In this document: positions 30,283-36,087 of the stretch, one piece after another | Position numbering within the stretch: the first letter of the stretch is position 1 | How the letters are laid out: every line of letters begins with the position of its first letter | Source: an uncultured Gammaproteobacteria bacterium | GTDB taxonomy: Bacteria > Pseudomonadota > Gammaproteobacteria > Arenicellales > CALHMG01 | Assembly: GCA_938034705.1 (NCBI GenBank) | Contig: CALHMG010000199.1 | Coordinates: 1 to 36,087, forward strand | DNA length: 36,087 nt | Direction: 5' to 3' | Made by a program: the position numbers and the translations under genes | The notes under the pieces: model-generated | Databases searched by the model: none | What the model saw: the letters and a program-made list of their open reading frames with translations, nothing else | Told to the model about the DNA's origin: nothing

Positions 30283-31879
30283 GCGCCGCCTCGACCGCCC
30301 TGCGCGCGTTGGCGCGTCCATAGCCGTACAGAAAACTGTGACCGTCGTCATCGTATTCGGCGTTAGGTTCGTCAATTCGATCGCAGGATTCGGCGATCAG
30401 GTTGGCGCATTCGTCCCATCCGAGAGACGGATTAACCGCAAGCATCAGCGCGGCGACGCCGGCAACCCCGGGACATGAACTTGAGGTTCCGCCAAAATCG
30501 TTGGCGTAGTTGCCACCGGCATCACCCAGCATTGGATCACCCGGATTGTAGCCCGCACCCTGCACCCGATCGGTAGTCCAGATTCCTGGCGTAAGTTCGC
30601 TGTCAGGATCACTGCTTGGGAACGAGCACCACACAGCGTACCCGTAATCGCTGTACACGCTGCGCGTGCCACGATCATTCGATGCCGCCACCGCCATGAC
30701 GTGTTCGGAGCTGGCGTATCCATCGTTGTCGACCGACTCGTTGCCGTTGCCTGCAGCCCAGGCGATGACGCAGCCGAGACCGTCACGCCCCTCGGTGGTT
30801 GCGTATTCAAGCGCAAGACGGGTCGAGTCCGGCAACGGCACAACCTGGTCATGCACCGGGTCAGCGGGATTCCACCACTGCCCGTCAACAGGACCCCAGC
30901 TGCATGAGATAACGTCAGCGCCGTTGTCCGCTGCCCAGAAAAACGCATCCGCCTCGTTCATTGAGCCCAGTCCCGATCGCAATCGGATCGGCATCAGGCC
31001 TGCACCTGGCGCAACCCCGGACGCGCCAAATTCGCCAGAGGCCAGCGCGACGCCCGCGCAGGCGGTGCCATGATCGTCGCCGTCGAACTTCGGGCGTGCG
31101 TCGTTAACTCGTTCGGTCACGTCTCTTGGCGCGAAAACACCGCCGCGTGCCCTGAATTCTTCGTGATCAATGTCTACGCCATCATCAATGACAGCAATCA
31201 GCGTGTCATCACCCTCACTGAGTTCCCACGCGTCCTCGACGTTGGCATGGGCGTTGATCAGGGTGTCATCGATTCGCGTTTCTCGAAGATGCCATTGAGA
31301 GCTGAACGCGACCTTGCGCTCGCGTTCGCGCACGAGCTCCGGATGGCAAAGCTCTACAGAAGCTTCCTTTTGCAGAATCGCCATACACACATCGAACACA
31401 CCATGTCCGACGTTACGCCGGGGAGTAACAAACCATCCGTTAGCGCAGTAACGAACCCGGCGTTTCGAGGTCATGCCATAACGTCGCAACACCTGCCGAA
31501 TCTCGGCTGTCGTGACGTCATCATGAAACTTGATAAAGACGTTGTCCGTGGGAACCACCGGCTGACGCGAGGCCGAGTCCATGAGACCGGGCGTCGCGAA
31601 CGCCAGCGCGCGATCCTTTGAAAGCACTCTGACCATTTCCGCACGCGAGGTGCTCTTTGTCGCGGGATGGGTCCTCAAAACTTCAACACCCGCTGATTCG
31701 AATCGCAACGATGACTGCAGTCCCTCCAGCACGTGTCCACAACGCGCGCTGACCCGGGCGTCCCGGACCCGCCCCTGTTTTGAACGTGCTCGGACGACCA
31801 CCATGTCATCGCTCAGATAAATCCTGTGGGTACGACCGTTTTCACCACCATAACGGTACTCAAAGGCCTCGTTTGGCAT
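30269..31879 (-). CDS. Subtilisin-like serine peptidase (S8) without signal peptide
   Basis: From the ATG at 31879 the protein has 536 residues. An N-terminal region (about 1-105) precedes a propeptide-like domain (about 108-175, VPTDNVFIKF to CHPELV), followed by the S8 catalytic domain. The triad is Asp232 (VIDDGVD), His270 (DDHGTACAGVA) and Ser466 (GGTSSSCPGVAG), with an oxyanion Asn in AWAAGNGN. No signal peptide is visible, which suggests a cytoplasmic peptidase, unlike most S8 enzymes. A perfect ribosome site precedes 31879, so the longer frame to 32104 is rejected. A divergent small gene encodes a copy of the propeptide-like domain. Substrates are unknown; self-processing is likely. 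Confidence 0.87.
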   Translation of the reverse strand: MPNEAFEYRYGGENGRTHRIYLSDDMVVVRARSKQGRVRDARVSARCGHVLEGLQSSLRFESAGVEVLRTHPATKSTSRAEMVRVLSKDRALAFATPGLMDSASRQPVVPTDNVFIKFHDDVTTAEIRQVLRRYGMTSKRRVRYCANGWFVTPRRNVGHGVFDVCMAILQKEASVELCHPELVRERERKVAFSSQWHLRETRIDDTLINAHANVEDAWELSEGDDTLIAVIDDGVDIDHEEFRARGGVFAPRDVTERVNDARPKFDGDDHGTACAGVALASGEFGASGVAPGAGLMPIRLRSGLGSMNEADAFFWAADNGADVISCSWGPVDGQWWNPADPVHDQVVPLPDSTRLALEYATTEGRDGLGCVIAWAAGNGNESVDNDGYASSEHVMAVAASNDRGTRSVYSDYGYAVWCSFPSSDPDSELTPGIWTTDRVQGAGYNPGDPMLGDAGGNYANDFGGTSSSCPGVAGVAALMLAVNPSLGWDECANLIAESCDRIDEPNAEYDDDGHSFLYGYGRANARRAVEAALNAP

Positions 31880-31886
31880 AACACTA

Positions 31887-31893
31887 CCCTCCT
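31887..31893 (-). promoter_or_regulatory. Strong ribosome binding site fixing the subtilase start
   Basis: On the minus strand AGGAGGG lies seven bases before the ATG at 31879. Confidence 0.85.
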
Positions 31894-32162
31894 CTTGCGG
31901 CATTCCTTGTGTTGGTGGTGACCCTTTCAGGATATCGACGTCTTGAATTGATCGCCAAGACCCACCACCATGGCAGCAGTCAACTGCTACAGCCCCGTCA
32001 CTCACGGGCACGAAATACTGGCACGAATCCATGGCACCGCGTGAACCGAAAAACCAAATGAGCTCCTTTCCGCGCAACGTGTCGTTCGCAAAAGACGGCA
32101 ACACGGTTCAATACCGGCAGCAGCTCACCCGCGCATGCGTTCAGTCAAAACAGCTTGACGCC
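31894..32162. other. Divergent control region between the subtilase and its propeptide-like partner
   Basis: About 270 bases separate the two divergent starts I favour. No clear promoter or operator is visible. Open frames extend into it from both genes, but neither extension has a ribosome site or domain. Confidence 0.4.
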
Positions 32163-32549
32163 ATGTCAGACGAAACGCTGACTGTCGTCGCCGATATCGA
32201 TGAGAAAAGAGTCATCATCGAATCCACCGCCGGGGAAGTCGATGACCTGATCAGGTCGGGCAGGGCCATGCCCGCCTACAGTTACGAAGGTGGCCCCGTC
32301 AGTTTCGTACCAACAGGCAGGGTGTTCCTACGGGTAGATCGGGACTCCCGTGTCGTCGACTATAAGACCGAATTGCGCAAAGCGGGCTTTGCTATCACCG
32401 AGCCGCACCCGAGGTTCGACTTTGCCGCCTGGCTGACCGCGGCCAGCGAGCAAACGGGCGAAGCGCTTCGGCTGTGCAAAGCGCTCGGCGAGATTGCGGG
32501 TGTTGAAAACGCTGAGCCGGAAATGCTCAGTGCTTCAGCCCGGCGTTAG
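32163..32549 (+). CDS. Small protein with a subtilase-propeptide-like domain (candidate inhibitor or chaperone)
   Basis: With the ATG at 32163 the protein has 128 residues and no signal peptide. Residues about 50-122 (VPTGRVFLRV to EPEML) align by eye with residues 108-175 of the divergent subtilase. Shared are VPT-xx-VF, LRxxG near the middle helix and the end pattern LCxxL-x(4-6)-V-x(4)-PE. Its N-terminal stretch (TVVADIDEKRVIIEST) also echoes the N-terminus of the peptidase. Free-standing propeptide-like proteins (I9 type) inhibit or fold their cognate subtilases, so the pair may form a regulated peptidase. The start is uncertain; upstream ATGs at 32031 and 32058 also lack a ribosome site. 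It ends 14 bases from the lon stop, in convergent orientation. Confidence 0.6.
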   Translation: MSDETLTVVADIDEKRVIIESTAGEVDDLIRSGRAMPAYSYEGGPVSFVPTGRVFLRVDRDSRVVDYKTELRKAGFAITEPHPRFDFAAWLTAASEQTGEALRLCKALGEIAGVENAEPEMLSASARR

Positions 32550-32563
32550 CGTTCGCTTCAACA

Positions 32564-34984
32564 TCAGCCAAACAGCACTTTGAGAACATCCTCATAGTGA
32601 GCGGCAAAATGAACTTTTATGCCCTTGACCACTGCCGCGGGCAGCTCGTCGAATGCGCCACGGTTCGCTTCAGGCAGGATCACGGTTTTAATGCCGGCCC
32701 GCTTTGCCGCAAGAATTTTTTCCTGTATTCCCCCCACGGCCAGCACCTGGCCGGTGAGGGTCACTTCGCCGGTCATGGCGATATTGCTTTTGAGTTTCTT
32801 GCCTCGCGCCAGCGACACAAGCGCCGACGTCATCGTAATGCCTGCGCTCGGACCATCTTTTGGTGTCGCGCCGGCAGGCACGTGCAGATGCACGAGTGCT
32901 TTCTCAAAATATTCCGGGTCCACACCAAGTTGTGCTGAATTTGACAACACATAGCTATAGGCGATTTCGGCAGACTCTTTCATCACGTCACCAAGTTGCC
33001 CCGTCAGCTTCAGCCCTCTGGAAAATTCGTGCGCCCGGGTCGCCTCGATACTCAGCGTCGCACCACCGTTTGATGTCCACGCCAGACCGTTGACTACACC
33101 AATGCCCTGCACGCGAGAATCTTTTTCGTAAACAGGGCTTCCGAGATAACTGACAACATCAGCTGCCGACACGCGAACGCGCTCGTCGCCATCTCTCACC
33201 AGTTTCATGACGGCCTTGCGCACGATTTTTCCAAGCAGCTTTTCAAGTCGTCGAACACCCGCTTCGCGGGCATAACCTTCGATGACTTTCCGAAGTGCTG
33301 CCTTGTCGATAGAAATCTTCTTGCGATCAAGCCCTGCATCCTTGATCAACTTGGGCAACAGATGTTTTGACGCGATCGCAAGCTTCTCTTCGGCGAGGTA
33401 CCCTGAAAGATGGATCACCTCCATGCGATCGAGCAGCGGGCCGGGAATCGTGTCGAGCGAGTTCGCCGTACAGATAAACAGCACTTTGGACAGATCGAAT
33501 CTCGTGTCGAGATAGTGATCGAGAAAATCAGAGTTCTGCTCAGGGTCGAGCACCTCGAGCAGAGCCGAGGCGGGATCGCCCTGGAACGAAGCGCCGATCT
33601 TGTCGATCTCGTCGAGCATGATCACCGGGTTTGACGTTCCGGTCTCCTTGATCGCCTGTATAAATTTGCCCGGCATCGCTCCGATATAGGTACGTCTGTG
33701 TCCCTTGATTTCGGCTTCGTCACGCATGCCGCCAAGAGAAAATCGATAAAACTCGCGATCGAGCGTCTGGGCGATTGAGCGGCCGAGCGACGTCTTGCCA
33801 ACCCCCGGAGGTCCAACAAACAGCAGGATCGAACCCGCGACTTCGCCCCGTGTTATCCCAACCCCAAGGAACTCGAGAATGCGTTCTTTGACATCCGCGA
33901 GACCCTCGTGATCCCGGTTCAGAATTTTTGCGGCCTCTGCCAGATCCAGACGATCGTCTGTTGTGTTGTCCCACGGAAGTGAGGTCAGGAGGTCAAGATA
34001 GTTTCGCGTCACGTTGTATTCAGGCGACCCCGACTCGAGCACCGAGAACTTGTCGAACTCTTCGGCAATGCGTTCGGCGGCATGATCGGGAAGCTCGACG
34101 CCCTCGAGCCGGGCCTTGAGTCGCTCGAGTTCAGCTGTCTTGTCGTCTTTCGCAATCCCAAGCTCTTTCTGGATGAACTTGAGCTGTTCCCGAAGAAACA
34201 TCTCACGCTGACGCGACTGAATCTCGCTCTCGACATGATCACGGATCTCCATCTGCGCCTGGGCAATTTCCACCTCGCGCTTGAGCAGCACCAGCACCTT
34301 CTCCAGCCGGGTTTTAAGATCCGTTGATTCAAGAACCTTTTGCAACTCTTCCGGATTCGAGGTTGTCAGACTGGCGCTGAAATCCGCGAGACGTGACGGA
34401 TCGTTCACTCGAAAGTTCTCGAGAAACATCTTCAGCTCCGCTCCGTAGAGCGGGTTCAGCGGCAGCAGCTCTTTTATCGTGTTGATAATCGCCGTCACGT
34501 AGGCTTTGAACTCGAGCGAATCCGCATCGCTTTCGGGCTCTTCGAAATACTCCACCTGAGCACGCCACGGTGCCCTGTCCGTCAACCACTTTTTGACGGC
34601 AAAACGTTTTTCACCCGCGAGCACGAGCTGCATATGACCTTCCATCATCTCGGCGCGCACCACTCGACATGCGGTGCCCATAGCCGCGAAATCTTCAGTG
34701 GTTGTTTCACCCAGATCTTCGTTGGTAGTCCAGATGATGCCTACGGTTCCCGCTGCAGATTCCTTGATTGCGGCAATCGTCGACTCCCACTCGGGACCGG
34801 TAATCACCAGCGGCAGCACCTGACCGGGAAAAAACGGTTTTTGAGGTTGTGGCAGCACGACGATTTCTGAAGGTAATACGTCGGCCGGACTGACGAGTGA
34901 TCTCGCCCGTGGATCGGACTCGTCCGGCGAACCCGGATCAGCCTCGTTTTCGCCTTTGAGAATTATGATTTGCTCTTCTGTCAT
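32564..34984 (-). CDS. lon: ATP-dependent protease Lon (LonA)
   Basis: The 806-residue protein has the full LonA layout: an N-terminal substrate domain (VVLPQPQKPFFPGQVLPLVI onward), a long coiled segment (EIRDHVESEIQSRQREMFL), the AAA+ module (Walker A GPPGVGKTS, Lys397; Walker B VIMLDEIDKIG), and the S16 peptidase domain. Ser713 in KDGPSAGITM and Lys756 in GGIQEK form the catalytic dyad. It degrades misfolded and regulatory proteins in the cytoplasm. The ATG at 34984 is preceded by GGAGG four bases away, so I prefer it to the frame extending to 35008. A heat-shock-type promoter lies upstream. N-terminal residues 10-40 are more acidic than usual. Confidence 0.96.
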   Translation of the reverse strand: MTEEQIIILKGENEADPGSPDESDPRARSLVSPADVLPSEIVVLPQPQKPFFPGQVLPLVITGPEWESTIAAIKESAAGTVGIIWTTNEDLGETTTEDFAAMGTACRVVRAEMMEGHMQLVLAGEKRFAVKKWLTDRAPWRAQVEYFEEPESDADSLEFKAYVTAIINTIKELLPLNPLYGAELKMFLENFRVNDPSRLADFSASLTTSNPEELQKVLESTDLKTRLEKVLVLLKREVEIAQAQMEIRDHVESEIQSRQREMFLREQLKFIQKELGIAKDDKTAELERLKARLEGVELPDHAAERIAEEFDKFSVLESGSPEYNVTRNYLDLLTSLPWDNTTDDRLDLAEAAKILNRDHEGLADVKERILEFLGVGITRGEVAGSILLFVGPPGVGKTSLGRSIAQTLDREFYRFSLGGMRDEAEIKGHRRTYIGAMPGKFIQAIKETGTSNPVIMLDEIDKIGASFQGDPASALLEVLDPEQNSDFLDHYLDTRFDLSKVLFICTANSLDTIPGPLLDRMEVIHLSGYLAEEKLAIASKHLLPKLIKDAGLDRKKISIDKAALRKVIEGYAREAGVRRLEKLLGKIVRKAVMKLVRDGDERVRVSAADVVSYLGSPVYEKDSRVQGIGVVNGLAWTSNGGATLSIEATRAHEFSRGLKLTGQLGDVMKESAEIAYSYVLSNSAQLGVDPEYFEKALVHLHVPAGATPKDGPSAGITMTSALVSLARGKKLKSNIAMTGEVTLTGQVLAVGGIQEKILAAKRAGIKTVILPEANRGAFDELPAAVVKGIKVHFAAHYEDVLKVLFG

Positions 34985-35041
34985 TTGGCCTCCGAAGCCA
35001 TCAAGCACCGGCCCATGCGGTAAATGCGTCCAGTGTTATAA

Positions 35042-35069
35042 AAATGCGGGTCGGTATCCGGATTTCAAG
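35042..35069 (-). promoter_or_regulatory. Sigma-32 (RpoH) heat-shock promoter of lon
   Basis: On the minus strand CTTGAAA (35069-35063) is followed after 13 bases by CCGCATTT (35049-35042). This closely fits the heat-shock consensus CTTGAAA-N13/14-CCCCATnT. It is 58 bases upstream of the lon start, and lon is a classic heat-shock gene. Confidence 0.75.
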
Positions 35070-35182
35070 AGGGTCTCGCGAGCCCGGCGCTGTGTTCCCG
35101 CTACCGTTCAGCAACCCGCCGCATTACCGGGTGGTTCTGACTGTATAGTCCGCGTCTCTCTGGCCAGACCGTCCCTAGCGCC

Positions 35183-36061
35183 ATGCCCCAGTCGCCTGCG
35201 TCGACTCATAAAAACCTCTTAATCGGTATGCTTTTGATGACGGCCGCGGCCTTCGCGCTGGCGGCCATGCACGCACTCGTGCGAAAAGTCAGCGGCGAAC
35301 TGCATCCGTTCGAGATCAGCTTTTTTCGCAACCTGTTTGGACTGGTCGCGCTGTCGCCGCTGATGCTCAAAGGCGGCCTGAAAAACCTGCAGACCTATCA
35401 ACCACGCCTGCAGCTGTTCAGAGGATTCAATTCCGTGGCCGCCATGTCACTGTGGTTCTTCGCGCTGAGCGTTGTACCGCTCGCCGAAGCGACCGCCATG
35501 AGCTTTCTGGCGGTGATCTTTGCGTCGATTGGGGCCGCGCTGTTTCTCGGCGAACGGATGCGCGCACGGCGATGGTCTGCGGTTGGCGCGGGATTTCTGG
35601 GAGCGATGATTATTCTGCGGCCGGGTTTCGTCGAGTTGAACTACGGCCTGGTCATCGTCATGACCTCGGCGCTGTGCTGGGGAACCGGCGTCATCATCGT
35701 CAAGCAGCTGTCGAAAACTGACTCCATCACAAGCATTGTTTGCTGGTTCGGTGTCAGTACCACCATTCTCTCGTTCTGGCCGGCCCTGTTGGTCTGGACG
35801 ACGCCCACCCTGGAGCAACTGGGCTGGCTTGTGTTGATCGGAATCTTTGGCACGCTTGGGCACCTTGCAATGACGCGATCTCTGAAGACGGCAGACGCAG
35901 GCGCCGTCATGCCGCTCGACTTCACGCGACTGGTCTGGGCGACCCTGCTCGGCTATCTGCTGTTCAAGGAAGTGCCCGATCTTCCAACGCTCATTGGCGG
36001 CGCTGTCATCATCAGTGCCGCGACGTACATCATCATTCGCGAGTCACGGATCAAAGCGTAG
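35183..36061 (+). CDS. DMT-superfamily (EamA) transporter
   Basis: The 292-residue protein has about ten hydrophobic segments in two EamA halves. The first half opens with LIGMLLMTAAAFALAAMHALVRKV and includes FEISFFRNLFGLVALSPLML and EATAMSFLAVIFASIGAALFLGERM. The second half includes GLVIVMTSALCWGTGVIIVKQ and GTLGHLAMTRSLKTADAGAVMPLDFTRLVWATLLGYLLFKEVP. Members export amino acids, nucleosides or other metabolites, or import some substrates; the substrate is not predictable. It is divergent from lon, with about 200 bases between the starts, and sits at the window edge with no partner gene visible. Confidence 0.92.
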   Translation: MPQSPASTHKNLLIGMLLMTAAAFALAAMHALVRKVSGELHPFEISFFRNLFGLVALSPLMLKGGLKNLQTYQPRLQLFRGFNSVAAMSLWFFALSVVPLAEATAMSFLAVIFASIGAALFLGERMRARRWSAVGAGFLGAMIILRPGFVELNYGLVIVMTSALCWGTGVIIVKQLSKTDSITSIVCWFGVSTTILSFWPALLVWTTPTLEQLGWLVLIGIFGTLGHLAMTRSLKTADAGAVMPLDFTRLVWATLLGYLLFKEVPDLPTLIGGAVIISAATYIIIRESRIKA

Positions 36062-36087
36062 TTTTCAGGGGACGCGTGTGCAGGCAC

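Noticed and set aside
31880-32104. Extended N-terminus of the subtilase
   Set aside because: The extension has no signal peptide or domain, overlaps the divergent frame, and a perfect ribosome site marks 31879 as the start.

Overview
The window is a gene-dense bacterial chromosome segment, roughly 55-60% G+C by eye, with no rRNA, tRNA, CRISPR array or recognisable insertion sequence. Long poly-Ser/Gly linkers in a secreted glycosidase, a short hibernation factor, Lon with a sigma-32-type promoter and several acyl-CoA catabolism genes suggest a marine-type proteobacterium, probably gammaproteobacterial. That assignment is inference; no phylogenetic marker was tested.

Layout. (1) 1-189: start of a glutathione S-transferase. 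(2) 447-5092: a probable phosphonate island. A class V PLP enzyme, a gamma-butyrobetaine-hydroxylase-like 2OG oxygenase (TmpA-like) and an HD-domain oxygenase with the PhnZ/TmpB ligand set form one tight operon. It converges on a metallo-beta-lactamase-fold protein and a DUF1045 2H phosphoesterase of the 'phosphonate operon' family. (3) 5568-8345: a secreted multidomain glycoside-hydrolase-like protein with two copies of one beta-rich module. (4) 8400-10382: a fluoroacetate-dehalogenase-like hydrolase and a luciferase-like F420-type oxidoreductase. (5) 10705-11031: hpf. (6) 11086-16698: a complete coenzyme F420 operon on the minus strand (cofC, F420:NADP reductase, cofGH fusion, cofE, cofD), unusual for a proteobacterium. 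(7) 16774-21380: accessory genes, namely an RCC1-type propeller, a nuclease-like DNA-binding protein with a histone-H1-like tail, a Met/His-rich metal-binding protein, a GNAT and a second beta-propeller. (8) 21463-30282: acyl-CoA catabolism (CoA-transferase; then enoyl-CoA hydratase, HMG-CoA-lyase-like, acyl-CoA dehydrogenase, cupin, acyl-CoA ligase, second hydratase), interrupted by a GT10 glycosyltransferase on the other strand. (9) 30269-32549: a subtilase without a signal peptide, divergent from a small protein that resembles its propeptide-like domain. (10) 32564-36061: lon and a DMT-family exporter.

How the parts fit together. The F420 operon makes and reduces the cofactor, and the nearby luciferase-like enzyme is a likely user. 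CofE lacks the reductase domain of actinobacterial FbiB, which points to a 3-phosphoglycerate-derived or lactate-derived F420. The phosphonate genes probably hydroxylate and then oxidatively cleave a C-P bond to release phosphate. The best candidates for undescribed biology are the PLP enzyme fused by operon to TmpAB-like oxygenases, the proteobacterial F420 operon, and the subtilase/propeptide-like pair.
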